35,275 bases of DNA from RGIG8748 sp045578205 (GCA_045578205.1 JAZNJU010000122.1:1-35275), one strand, 5' to 3'; positions 15,937 to 22,508 are shown, counted from the stretch's first letter. Numbers and translations: made by a program. The notes: generated by a model not told the origin, from the sequence alone.

Positions 15937-16953
15937 GTTTAATACGGATTTTCTTTCAATCAGTTTCGGGGTGAATACTTTTTCTTTTATCATATTTTCA
16001 TCTATAATGCACTTTGCTGCAAATTCTCCAATTTTCCCTTTTGCGTGTTCAACGGATGTTATGCAGTATATCTGTGACACAGGTGTGTCATCCACCGTTA
16101 TGAGTGAGATATCTTCGGGAATTTTGAGGTTAAGGGAGTTTAAGGCATCAATCACGTTTATTGCCATAAAGTCGCTGTAGCAGAATATTCCCGTTGCACC
16201 GTCTTTGGTGGCTTTTTCAATTTCATCTCTCAGATTTGCGTCAAAATAGTTGATTTCCGTCACCTTGCCAAATGTTTCATAAAAAGGTTTCATACGCATA
16301 TCGGACAGTATGTTGTTTTCATAGTACACCAGAGCAATATGACTGTGTCCCATAGCCTTGAAATGTTCTGCGGCAAGGGAACCCATCATTTCTTCATCCA
16401 TTATAACCCGGGAAATACCGTCAATGTCATAGCAGGTATCAATCTGTATGCAGGGAATATTCTTTTCCGAAAGTTTAGCAAAAGCATACTCCACAGCGTT
16501 TCTGTCGTAGTCCTTTTCAGGACTTGCCAGAAGTATTATACCGTCGGAGCCTCGAGAAGCAATTTCATTTAGAAGTCTGACAACTTCCGTATATTTATTC
16601 TTTGTATCTGCGGCAATAAATGATGCACCGCTTTTTTCAAGAACGTGGCTTATGGATTGCATATAGTAGGGGATAAAGTAGTAGTCCGACATATCCAGAA
16701 GCACATCTATCTTCTTTGGTACCGGAAGTTTCTTGCAAAAACTACCCTTGCCGTGAAACCGTTCTGCAAGACCCTCGTTTACAAGAACTGTAACAGCCTG
16801 CCTTGCAGTAAGGCGGGACATACTGTACTTTTTGGCAAGTTCATTTTCGCTTGGAAGTTTTGAGCCGGGGGCAAAAGTTCCGCTCTTTATATCATTTTTT
16901 ATAATATCTGCAAGTTGCCTGTACAAAGGAGTTTTGCTGTCCTTGAATTCCAT
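15922..16953 (-). CDS. GntR/LacI-type transcriptional repressor (AraR-like architecture)
   Basis: A 343-residue regulator with an N-terminal GntR winged helix (about 1-70: PLYRQLADIIKNDIKSGTFAPGSKLPSENELAKKYSMSRLTARQAV) fused to a LacI/periplasmic-binding sugar-sensor domain (about 80-338), the layout of Bacillus AraR. Such proteins typically repress sugar uptake or breakdown genes and are released by a sugar ligand; the ligand here is unknown. AGAAGGTGAAG precedes ATG 16953. It has its own reverse promoter and no catabolic neighbour. A palindrome of the kind this class binds (AACTTGTATATACAAGTT) sits in front of the EamA transporter gene at 17825, which makes that transporter a candidate target. 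Confidence 0.9.
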   Translation of the reverse strand: MEFKDSKTPLYRQLADIIKNDIKSGTFAPGSKLPSENELAKKYSMSRLTARQAVTVLVNEGLAERFHGKGSFCKKLPVPKKIDVLLDMSDYYFIPYYMQSISHVLEKSGASFIAADTKNKYTEVVRLLNEIASRGSDGIILLASPEKDYDRNAVEYAFAKLSEKNIPCIQIDTCYDIDGISRVIMDEEMMGSLAAEHFKAMGHSHIALVYYENNILSDMRMKPFYETFGKVTEINYFDANLRDEIEKATKDGATGIFCYSDFMAINVIDALNSLNLKIPEDISLITVDDTPVSQIYCITSVEHAKGKIGEFAAKCIIDENMIKEKVFTPKLIERKSVLNKNHK

Positions 16954-16974
16954 ACTTCACCTTCTTTCAAAATT

Positions 16975-17003
16975 ATTATATATCTTTGTGCATATAAAAT
17001 CAA
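16975..17003 (-). promoter_or_regulatory. Reverse promoter of the GntR/LacI-type gene
   Basis: On the reverse strand TTGATT (16998-17003), 17-base spacer, TATAAT (16975-16980). It is back to back with the forward promoter of the structured RNA. Confidence 0.75.
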
Positions 17004-17030
17004 CTAAAAGAAAAATAGATTTTATTTTTC

Positions 17031-17059
17031 TTGTATTTTATATCAGATGATGGTATAAT
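17031..17059 (+). promoter_or_regulatory. Strong forward promoter of the structured RNA
   Basis: TTGTAT (17031-17036), 17-base spacer, extended -10 TGGTATAAT (17051-17059). The predicted start, A17066, coincides with the first bases of the long closing stem of the RNA downstream. Confidence 0.8.
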
Positions 17060-17065
17060 GCTATT

Positions 17066-17208
17066 AACCACACTTTTTTATTTTTATAACATTTAAAATT
17101 TAATAGTTTTTCAGTCTGAGGGGTACGCTATGTAAAAAGCGTACACTTTGTTTCGTCATACCCTCGGACTATATGTTTTAGATGTTATGAATAAAAAGTG
17201 TGTGGTTA
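17066..17208 (+). ncRNA. Structured non-coding RNA, 6S-like or leader RNA (unassigned)
   Basis: The 5' end (17065-17092) pairs with 17182-17208 in a long stem of about 23 pairs interrupted by three small bulges. Inside is an A/T-rich asymmetric bubble (17093-17112 and 17171-17181), then a 10-bp perfect stem (17113-17122 with 17161-17170), on which stacks a 7-bp hairpin GTACGCT/AGCGTAC (17123-17129, 17138-17144), leaving 16 unpaired bases. A strong promoter starts exactly at the stem and a terminator follows at 17241. End-paired rod with a central bubble is the plan of 6S RNA, which binds RNA polymerase, though about 143 bases is short. It might instead be a cis-acting leader for the SLOG gene or a terminal-inverted-repeat element. 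Real structure is well supported; identity is not. Confidence 0.55.
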
Positions 17209-17240
17209 CCTTTTTTGAAGCAAAGTCACTGCGTTTTTTT

Positions 17241-17276
17241 GGTGCGTGGCTCTGCGAAGGGTCACGCACTTTTTTA
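17241..17276 (+). terminator. Intrinsic terminator abutting the SLOG gene
   Basis: An 11-bp stem (17242-17252 with 17259-17269; GTGCGTGGCTC paired to GGGTCACGCAC, two G-U pairs) with a TGCGAA loop followed by T6. It lies nine bases before the first SLOG start codon, so it can act as the RNA's own terminator or as an attenuator of the gene. Confidence 0.88.
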
Positions 17277-17287
17277 TTTGGGGTATG

Positions 17288-17716
17288 ATGTATGACAGTA
17301 ACTTTTTTGGACATAGTCAGATTGCCGAAGAAAAAATTCCGTTCATAGAGAATTCTTTGAGAAATTACATAGATGTACTTATATGCCAAGGGGCAGATGA
17401 GTTTTTGCTTGGAGGTTACGGAAAATTTGACTATATCTGTGCCAAAATACTTACCGAATTCAAAAACAAATATTCTGAAATAAATAGGGTATTGGTAATC
17501 CCATACCTAGACCGTAAATATGACGATAGACTGTATGATTCTTCGTGGTATCCTCCGCTTGAAACTGTACCGAAAAGATTTGCAATATCCAGACGGAATG
17601 AATACATGGTTAATAAGGCAGACACGGTGGTTTGTTATATTGACCACTTATGGGGAGGAGCAAGCAAAAGTGTTGAATATGCCAAAAGAAAGAATAAAAA
17701 TATAATCCTTATATAG
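17288..17716 (+). CDS. SLOG-fold protein (DUF1273/YpsA-like), unknown function
   Basis: A protein of about 142 residues with the SLOG Rossmann-like pattern: N-terminal GHSQI, a glycine turn in the GGYGKFD motif (about 42-48), the helix RRNEYMV and the C-terminal strand-helix WGGASKSVEYAKRKNKNIILI. SLOG proteins are thought to bind or process nucleotide-derived ligands (for example ADP-ribose or cytokinin-type molecules); small YpsA-like members have no settled role in Clostridia. The start is uncertain: ATG 17288 (four bases after GGGG) is chosen, ATG 17285 is alternative, and an upstream GTG at 17246 is rejected because it lies inside the terminator hairpin. There is no separate promoter between the RNA and this gene, so it depends on read-through of that terminator. 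Confidence 0.78.
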   Translation: MYDSNFFGHSQIAEEKIPFIENSLRNYIDVLICQGADEFLLGGYGKFDYICAKILTEFKNKYSEINRVLVIPYLDRKYDDRLYDSSWYPPLETVPKRFAISRRNEYMVNKADTVVCYIDHLWGGASKSVEYAKRKNKNIILI

Positions 17717-17740
17717 AACATCTTAGCGATGTTCTTTTTT
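17716..17740 (+). terminator. Terminator after the SLOG gene
   Basis: A 7-bp stem GAACATC/GATGTTC (17716-17722, 17728-17734) with a 5-base loop and T6, overlapping the last base of the stop codon. Confidence 0.8.
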
Positions 17741-17744
17741 GCTA

Positions 17745-17773
17745 TTGACACAAAGAAATAAATGCTGTATAAT
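17745..17773 (+). promoter_or_regulatory. Consensus promoter of the EamA gene
   Basis: TTGACA (17745-17750), exactly 17 bases, TATAAT (17768-17773). Perfect hexamers imply strong expression unless repressed by the operator just downstream. Confidence 0.92.
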
Positions 17774-17786
17774 ATCTCACGAGTAC

Positions 17787-17804
17787 AACTTGTATATACA
17801 AGTT
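17787..17804. promoter_or_regulatory. 18-bp perfect palindromic operator before the EamA gene
   Basis: AACTTGTATATACAAGTT is a perfect palindrome at about +8 to +25 relative to the predicted start. Its core TTGTATATACAA is of the type bound by GntR-family repressors of the TreR/AraR kind. The GntR/LacI-type regulator encoded 0.8 kb away is the obvious candidate; binding is inferred. Confidence 0.75.
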
Positions 17805-17824
17805 AGCGGAAAGGTAACAGTATA

Positions 17825-18760
17825 ATGATAAAGAACTTAAAATATGAACTTCTTGCACTGAGTTGCGCCCTTATGTGGGGGCTTCAGTTTCCTCTGGTTA
17901 GTTTCTCCAATACGGCACTTGACCCCGTGGCGATATTACTTCTGCGGTTTTCCATTGGTTCTGCAGTGCTTTTTGCAATAAACTACAACCGTCTTAAAGG
18001 CATAGATTTGAAAATGGTGCTTCACTGCACGGCATTGGGCATTATTGCGGCGGTTTACAATTATTTCATGGTAGAGGGCATTAAGTACACCACATCGGCA
18101 AATTCCAGTTTTATTACGTCGACCAATGTAATATTTGTTCCTATGTTTTGCTATCTCTTTTTCAGGGAAAAACCTACCAAAAATGTAATATACGGTCTTA
18201 TATCCATAGTAATAGGTTTTCTTTTTATATCGGGTATGATTACAGTAAATTCCGCTTATCTATGGGGACATAACTTCAATTTGGCAAAGGCTTTTTCCTT
18301 TGGTATGAATCCCCTTAATTACGGCGATTTTCTCACCGTAATAGGAGCAGTTCTTACTGCACTGTTTTTTGTATATCTCAATCATCTTACCAAAACATAC
18401 GATGAGGGAGCAGTAAGTTTCGTGCATATGTTTGCAGGCGCTGTTGCACTTTTTTTAGCATGGCTTATAGTGGGCAAACCCATAAGATTAAATACCGCAC
18501 CCATACTTTTAAGTACCCTCTACTGCGGTGTTTTCTCGGGCGGTCTTGCATTTTTCTTTCTTGCAAAGGCAAGCGCAAAACTCTCGGCGGCAAAAGCGGC
18601 AATCCTTGGAGGTATGGAGCCCATATTTGCAGTTATATTTGCTACGTTTATTCCCAATGTAAACGGAGTAACAGAGCCAATAACGCTCACAGTTGTAATA
18701 GGCGGTGCCTTTATGATATACGGTGCAATAAAAAGTTCTTTTATAAAACAACCTCAATAA
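17825..18760 (+). CDS. EamA/DMT-superfamily transporter
   Basis: A 311-residue membrane protein of the drug/metabolite transporter superfamily, with two EamA repeats and about ten hydrophobic helices. The first repeat shows LSCALMWGLQFPL and the loop GIKYTTSANSSFITSTNVIFVP; the second contains AKASAKLSAAKAAILGGMEPIFAVIFA, the typical C-terminal repeat. A hydrophilic insertion (about residues 145-165) separates the repeats. Members export amino acids, nucleotides or other metabolites; the substrate cannot be predicted. It is a single-gene unit with a perfect promoter and a palindromic operator, so tight repression with strong induction is likely. ATG 17825 follows GGAAAGG. No clear forward terminator follows. 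Confidence 0.9.
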   Translation: MIKNLKYELLALSCALMWGLQFPLVSFSNTALDPVAILLLRFSIGSAVLFAINYNRLKGIDLKMVLHCTALGIIAAVYNYFMVEGIKYTTSANSSFITSTNVIFVPMFCYLFFREKPTKNVIYGLISIVIGFLFISGMITVNSAYLWGHNFNLAKAFSFGMNPLNYGDFLTVIGAVLTALFFVYLNHLTKTYDEGAVSFVHMFAGAVALFLAWLIVGKPIRLNTAPILLSTLYCGVFSGGLAFFFLAKASAKLSAAKAAILGGMEPIFAVIFATFIPNVNGVTEPITLTVVIGGAFMIYGAIKSSFIKQPQ

Positions 18761-18799
18761 TCAAACATCTTCGGTTTTGGTGTTAAGACTAAAAGAAAA

Positions 18800-18846
18800 A
18801 AGGGGGATGTAAATAAATTCGTAAAAAATTTATTTACATCCCCCTT
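18800..18846 (-). terminator. 20-bp perfect hairpin, probable reverse-strand terminator
   Basis: Arms 18800-18819 and 18827-18846 are perfectly complementary around a 7-base loop. On the reverse strand the hairpin is followed by TTTTCTTTT, a good terminator tail; on the forward strand there is no T-run. It would close the reverse rubrerythrin/YtxH operon, about 250 bases after its last stop. Confidence 0.6.
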
Positions 18847-18871
18847 GGGGATAGGAAAATAAGATGGAGAA

Positions 18872-18954
18872 TAAGCGAACTGAACCGAAGCAAGCGTGCT
18901 TGCGAGGGTGACCCGAAGGCGTACAAAGGTACGTCGAGAGGTGAAGTTCGCTTA
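18872..18954 (+). ncRNA. Multi-hairpin structured element, unclassified
   Basis: Outer 10-bp stem (18872-18881 with 18945-18954), then facing GA/GA bases and a 3-bp ACC/GGT stem, enclosing three small hairpins: CAAGC-GCTTG (18891-18902), GGG-CCC (18906-18914) and GGCGTAC-GTACGTC (18918-18935). The linkers are purine-rich (GAAG, CGAG, CGAA, GAG). A G-U pair in the last hairpin and the tandem G-A motif only make sense in forward-strand RNA. It matches no family I can name; it may be part of the 3' UTR of the EamA transcript or a dispersed genomic repeat. Confidence 0.5.
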
Positions 18955-18956
18955 GA

Positions 18957-19068
18957 GTTTATAGGCTGAAAAACATGAGAAATCTGCAATTTTTGCAGAT
19001 TTCTACATATTTTGAGTGTTTTTTTGCCATTTTGACATTATAGAAATTCAGTAATGGAGCCTATAAAC
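18957..19068. repeat. Inverted repeat framing an AT-rich hairpin region
   Basis: GTTTATAGGCT (18957-18967) is repeated in inverse orientation at 19058-19068. Between them is a 12-bp stem with a 3-base loop (18978-19004, AGAAATCTGCAA arm). The motif TTTATTTACATCCCC at 18829-18843 recurs with one extra T at 19078-19093. No gene is seen in 18761-19097; this 337-base stretch is entirely hairpins and AT-rich spacer. Confidence 0.6.
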
Positions 19069-19097
19069 GGTCTGCGCTTTATTTTACATCCCCATGT

Positions 19098-19271
19098 TTA
19101 CATGTTTTCCATTAAACCGTCTATCACTGTTCCAATAGTTTTGAACATGCTGTTGGCACTGCATTTCATTTTTTTGTGCTGTTTGTCGTTTATGGGGTCT
19201 GCAAGCATTCCCACAGCGGCACCAAGTATTGCACCGCAGGCAAGACCACCCAAAAATCCTTTACCTGACAT
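19098..19271 (-). CDS. Small YtxH-like membrane-anchored protein
   Basis: A 57-residue protein starting MSGKGFLGGLACGAILGAAVGMLADP: one glycine/alanine-rich hydrophobic helix followed by a charged tail, like YtxH-family stress proteins although much shorter. Function is unknown. The ATG at 19271 follows an excellent AAGGAGGTG; a GTG further upstream at 19280 lies inside that site. The ribosome-binding site overlaps the rubrerythrin stop codon region, so the two genes are co-transcribed, which fits a stress-related role. Confidence 0.75.
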   Translation of the reverse strand: MSGKGFLGGLACGAILGAAVGMLADPINDKQHKKMKCSANSMFKTIGTVIDGLMENM

Positions 19272-19284
19272 AGGTAACACCTCC

Positions 19285-19884
19285 TTATATCAGTATTGTG
19301 GTTTTTTCCTTGAATGAGTCACACACAAAATATCCCTGAGCATGCGAGCATACGGGACACACCACAGGTGCAGAGGGTCCTTCGTGGATATGACCGCAGT
19401 TTGAACATACCCAGATAGTATTTGTGTCGCATTTGTATAGTTTGCCGCTTTGCATAAGATTGAGTAACTCTTCAAATCTCTGTGCGTGGATTTTTTCTAT
19501 TTCAGAAATCATTGTAAAAGCATTGGCAATTTCATTGAACCCCTCGCTTTTGGCAATGTCTGCAAAGTTCTTGTATGCCACATTGTATTCTTCGTATTCG
19601 TTATGAACGGCGGCTTTCAAAAGGTCTTCGGTTTTTGTGTACACATTCACAGGGTATGATGCGGATATCTCAAAGTTTGTGTCATTTACATCTTTCAGGA
19701 AATTGTAAAAGACCGTTGCATGAGCCTGCTCCTGTTTTGCTGTAAATTTGAAAATTCTTCCCACAACATAGTTACCCTCCGAATTGGCGGCACTTGTTGC
19801 CATGTTGTATCTGTTTCTTGCCATACTTTCTCCTGCAAATGCACGCATGAGATTTATTTTGGTTTCGCTGGTTTTAAAATCCAT
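19285..19884 (-). CDS. rbr: Rubrerythrin
   Basis: A 199-residue non-haem iron protein that reduces hydrogen peroxide, protecting anaerobes from oxygen. The N-terminal diiron four-helix domain (about 1-145) shows AGESMARNRY, a KQEQAH (ExxH) motif near 50-55, HNEYEEY and SEIEKIHAQRF; the C-terminal rubredoxin-like domain (about 152-190) has the two CxxC pairs CSNCG and CPVCS. This is the classical domain order. The start at 19884 follows GGAGGTGATTTTTTT, and that ribosome-binding site is itself the 3' arm of a terminator hairpin of the upstream gene, suggesting regulated expression. It is followed by the YtxH-like gene. Confidence 0.95.
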   Translation of the reverse strand: MDFKTSETKINLMRAFAGESMARNRYNMATSAANSEGNYVVGRIFKFTAKQEQAHATVFYNFLKDVNDTNFEISASYPVNVYTKTEDLLKAAVHNEYEEYNVAYKNFADIAKSEGFNEIANAFTMISEIEKIHAQRFEELLNLMQSGKLYKCDTNTIWVCSNCGHIHEGPSAPVVCPVCSHAQGYFVCDSFKEKTTILI

Positions 19885-19930
19885 AAAAAAATCACCTCCG
19901 TTTAGAGTGTTTGCTTTGAGGAGGTGATTT
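19885..19930 (-). terminator. Terminator hairpin that contains the rubrerythrin ribosome-binding site
   Basis: Arms 19889-19899 and 19920-19930 (AAATCACCTCC and GGAGGTGATTT) form an 11-bp perfect stem with a 20-base loop, followed on the reverse strand by seven T residues. The 3' arm is the rbr Shine-Dalgarno, so transcripts coming from the penicillin-binding protein gene would be terminated or have the site masked. Confidence 0.75.
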
Positions 19931-19934
19931 ATTC

Positions 19935-21353
19935 TTAATTTATTTCAAAATATTTTTTCAGTACTTTTTGTGCAATAGGAGCCGCAACTGTTCCGCCCGT
20001 GTTCTGATGGGGAAGATTTTCTGCTACAACACAAATTGCAATTTCGGGATTGTCATAGGGAGCAAAGCCCACAAAAAGGGCATGGGCGGTTTGCTTTTTT
20101 GTGTCAACCTCGGCAGTTCCGGTTTTTCCGCAAACCTCAATGCCGTCGATGTATGCTGCCGATCCCGTACCGCTTTCAACACACTTTTTCATAAGTTCTT
20201 TTAGTTTTTTTGCTGCTGAATAATCAACACAGTTTTTGAGGACCGATGGCTTGGTTTTAATTCCTGCAGGTCCTGAAATGGAATCCACAATGTAGGGTTT
20301 CATCATTACTCCGTCGTTGGCAACTGCAGATGCAATAAGTGCCAGATGCAGAGGAGTTGTTTTTACATTTCCCTGACCAAGACATAGGTTTGTTATGTCA
20401 CCGTTTGAAGTTATTTCCTCCGGTAGTGCAGACGGCGCAACTCCCAGACGGTCCAGAGTGATTTCTTCCCCGAACATAAAGTTTTTTGCAGTTTCCAGTA
20501 TTTTGTCTTTTCCCAGGTTTATTCCTGCTTCGGAAAAATAGATGTTGCTTGAATTTATGAAACCGCTTTCGAGATTTGTTTCGCCAAGGAATTTTCCCTT
20601 TCCCTCGCCGTAGTTTTTGACTTTGAAACTAAGTTCGCCCTTATCGTCAAACACAAAATCGTCTTCGCCATTTTCTATCATGGAAGCGGCAACAATGATT
20701 TTGAATGTTGACCCGGGTGGATACGCTTCAAGTGTAGAACGCCTCAAAAGGGCATTGTTGTTTGCTTCGTTGGCCTCTTTTATGCTTTTGTCAAGGTTTT
20801 CTTCCGTGGGGTCAAAAGAGGGGGTACTCACCATGGCAAGAACTTCGCCGGTTTGGGGGTTTATTGCAACAACGCACCCCTTGTAATCTCCCAGAGCCTC
20901 ATATGCAGTTTTTTGCAGTTCGTGGTCTATTGTGAGCGTGATGTTGTACCCGTTTTTGTTTTTGTCTCCCGAAAAGAGAGATTTGATATCCTGCGCAAAG
21001 GTTACTGCGTCACCCAGAAGGGGGGTGGAGGATTTACCCGTAAGGTCGCTGTTGTAGTATTTTTCGATTTCGTTGGAACCGTGTGTTTCAGATTTGTAGC
21101 CGATTATGTGTGCATACAGTTCGCCGTAGGGGTATAGCCTTGTCTGAACCTGCCCCTCCCGGATACTTTCTGCAAGAACGGTTTTGTTTCTGTCAAATAT
21201 AGTTCCTCTCAATACATACTTTTCTCTGTCGGAGGTGGGATCTACCGCAAAACTGTCGTGATGAGCAAGGTCAAAAGCCGTAATGTACACGATGAGCGAA
21301 AGAAACATGATTCCAAATACCGTGAGCAAACGTGCAATTTTGGTGTTGTTCAT
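19935..21353 (-). CDS. Class B penicillin-binding protein (transpeptidase)
   Basis: A 472-residue peptidoglycan transpeptidase with an N-terminal membrane anchor (about 8-28), a short N-terminal domain with the RGTIFDRN motif (49-56) of class B enzymes, and a transpeptidase domain: S215-T-F-K (SxxK nucleophile motif), SSN (268-270) and KTG (410-412). The length and lack of PASTA domains resemble the PbpA/PbpH-like group found with FtsW/RodA in Firmicutes, but no such partner is adjacent. It overlaps the stop of yigZ by four bases (ATG in the end of the upstream gene), so the two are transcribed together. The role in elongation, division or sporulation cannot be told from sequence. Confidence 0.93.
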   Translation of the reverse strand: MNNTKIARLLTVFGIMFLSLIVYITAFDLAHHDSFAVDPTSDREKYVLRGTIFDRNKTVLAESIREGQVQTRLYPYGELYAHIIGYKSETHGSNEIEKYYNSDLTGKSSTPLLGDAVTFAQDIKSLFSGDKNKNGYNITLTIDHELQKTAYEALGDYKGCVVAINPQTGEVLAMVSTPSFDPTEENLDKSIKEANEANNNALLRRSTLEAYPPGSTFKIIVAASMIENGEDDFVFDDKGELSFKVKNYGEGKGKFLGETNLESGFINSSNIYFSEAGINLGKDKILETAKNFMFGEEITLDRLGVAPSALPEEITSNGDITNLCLGQGNVKTTPLHLALIASAVANDGVMMKPYIVDSISGPAGIKTKPSVLKNCVDYSAAKKLKELMKKCVESGTGSAAYIDGIEVCGKTGTAEVDTKKQTAHALFVGFAPYDNPEIAICVVAENLPHQNTGGTVAAPIAQKVLKKYFEIN

Positions 21354-21976
21354 ATCTTTCGGTACACCTTGCCTTTCATACGCAGGTCAATTCCGCCGCC
21401 AAAATCGTTTTTGATGCTTTGTACAAAATCATCTGCCAGTTCAGACTTAATGCTTATTGTCATCACAATGCTTTCGGCATATTCTTTGTTTTCGCAAACT
21501 GCGTTTTTTGTTTTTACAAGATACTCAAAAGACCCAAGCAGAGTGTAGGGGACATTCGCTTCGAAAAGTTCGCAACTTTCCATTGTCACTATCCCCGCTT
21601 CTTTTAGCCCCTCCTTGGCGGATTCGGTATATGCACGGACAAGACCGCCCGTTCCAAGAAGCGTTCCTCCGAAATACCTTGTAACAACACATACCACATC
21701 GGTTATGCCTTGCTTTTCGAGCATTTCAAGAATCGGAAGTCCCGCTGTTTTGGCAGGTTCGCCGTCATCGGTATATTTTTTTGTTCCGTTTTTTAAGATG
21801 TAGGCATACACGTTGTGTCTGGCACTGTAATGCTGTTTTTTGATTTTATCGATGAATTCTGTTGCCTCATTCTCACTTTCCACGTGACAGATGTTGGAAA
21901 TGAAACGTGACTTTTTCTCCACAATTTCCGCTGTCGCTGTGTCTGCTACAGAAATATACAGTTCGTCCATAGGCAT
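21350..21976 (-). CDS. YigZ/IMPACT-family protein
   Basis: A 208-residue UPF0029 protein. The N-terminal IMPACT domain shows KKSRFISNICHVES, KKQHYSARHNVYAYIL and the signature DDGEPAKTAGLPIL (about 62-75) followed by VVTRYFGGTLLGTGGLVRAY; the C-terminal half is the DUF1949 ferredoxin-like domain. E. coli YigZ is structurally known but its role is uncertain, with suggested nucleic-acid binding; the eukaryotic IMPACT modulates translation control. The start at 21976 is preceded by GAGAGG; the long upstream extension of the reading frame lacks a start signal and crosses hairpins and a terminator. Confidence 0.9.
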   Translation of the reverse strand: MPMDELYISVADTATAEIVEKKSRFISNICHVESENEATEFIDKIKKQHYSARHNVYAYILKNGTKKYTDDGEPAKTAGLPILEMLEKQGITDVVCVVTRYFGGTLLGTGGLVRAYTESAKEGLKEAGIVTMESCELFEANVPYTLLGSFEYLVKTKNAVCENKEYAESIVMTISIKSELADDFVQSIKNDFGGGIDLRMKGKVYRKI

Positions 21977-21998
21977 ATTGTTTAACCTCTCGATAACC

Positions 21999-22030
21999 TT
22001 AACAACCAACACTTGAATTTTGGTTGTTAA
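21999..22030. promoter_or_regulatory. Inverted repeat in the yigZ leader
   Basis: TTAACAACCAA (21999-22009) and its exact inverse complement (22020-22030), loop of ten. It lies 23 bases upstream of the yigZ start on the reverse strand and could be an operator or leader hairpin. Confidence 0.55.
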
Positions 22031-22040
22031 AGTAGTAATA

Positions 22041-22072
22041 AAACAAAACAGCCGTCTTTGTGAAGACGGCTG
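22041..22072 (-). terminator. Terminator after the small P-loop gene
   Basis: A 10-bp stem (22049-22058 with 22063-22072, CAGCCGTCTT arm) with a 4-base loop, followed on the reverse strand by TTTTGTTT. Confidence 0.85.
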
Positions 22073-22085
22073 AAATAGATTTTTG

Positions 22086-22493
22086 TCAGATGTATTTATG
22101 GATTGAATCCGGAAGTTCACTTGCATCTGCGCTTATGCAGATAGTGAATTTAACATTTGACTCTTCACTGATTTCTTCGAGTTTATTAACAAAATCTGCA
22201 AGTCCGTCCATATCGTTGGGAACAATTTTGAATAAACTGTCAACAAAAATGTGAGAAATATCATAATTTTGGGAAAGCATACCCATAATGAATGCCCTAA
22301 AGAGTCTGAAATTTTCGGTATCTGCATTGGAAACGTCCACAAGTCTTACTGCGTGTGTTACTTCCAGCATATGTCTGTTTGAGTTGCAAACGAATATAAC
22401 ATTACCGTTTTCTTCGCCTACAGCCTGAGCGATTGCATCAAGCATGGATTTGGTTTTACCGGAGCCTTTCTTTCCAACAACTAATTTTATCAT
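22086..22493 (-). CDS. Small P-loop NTP-binding protein, unknown function
   Basis: A 135-residue protein with a Walker A motif GKKGSGKT (about 7-14) near its N-terminus and a candidate Walker B strand HIFVDSLFKIV (about 81-91). Nothing else in it is diagnostic; similar short clostridial proteins are often labelled ATP-binding or PilT-like, but no pilus genes are present. The start at 22493 follows AAGGGGGAA; an upstream in-frame Met at 22538 is excluded because the predicted promoter places the transcription start nearby, around 22523. It is a monocistronic unit between veg and yigZ, with a promoter surrounded by a 12-bp inverted repeat. Confidence 0.75.
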   Translation of the reverse strand: MIKLVVGKKGSGKTKSMLDAIAQAVGEENGNVIFVCNSNRHMLEVTHAVRLVDVSNADTENFRLFRAFIMGMLSQNYDISHIFVDSLFKIVPNDMDGLADFVNKLEEISEESNVKFTICISADASELPDSIHKYI

Positions 22494-22508
22494 ACCAAAT
22501 TCCCCCTT

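Noticed and set aside
17065..17208. Miniature inverted-repeat transposable element
   Set aside because: Terminal repeats are present, but the promoter aligned to the first base, the stacked inner helices and the following terminator fit an RNA gene better; not fully excluded.
17246..17287. GTG start giving a 13-14-residue extension of the SLOG protein
   Set aside because: It falls inside the terminator hairpin and has no ribosome-binding site; the ATG codons at 17285/17288 are better.
18800..18846. Forward terminator of the EamA gene
   Set aside because: No T-run follows on the forward strand; the tail is on the reverse strand.
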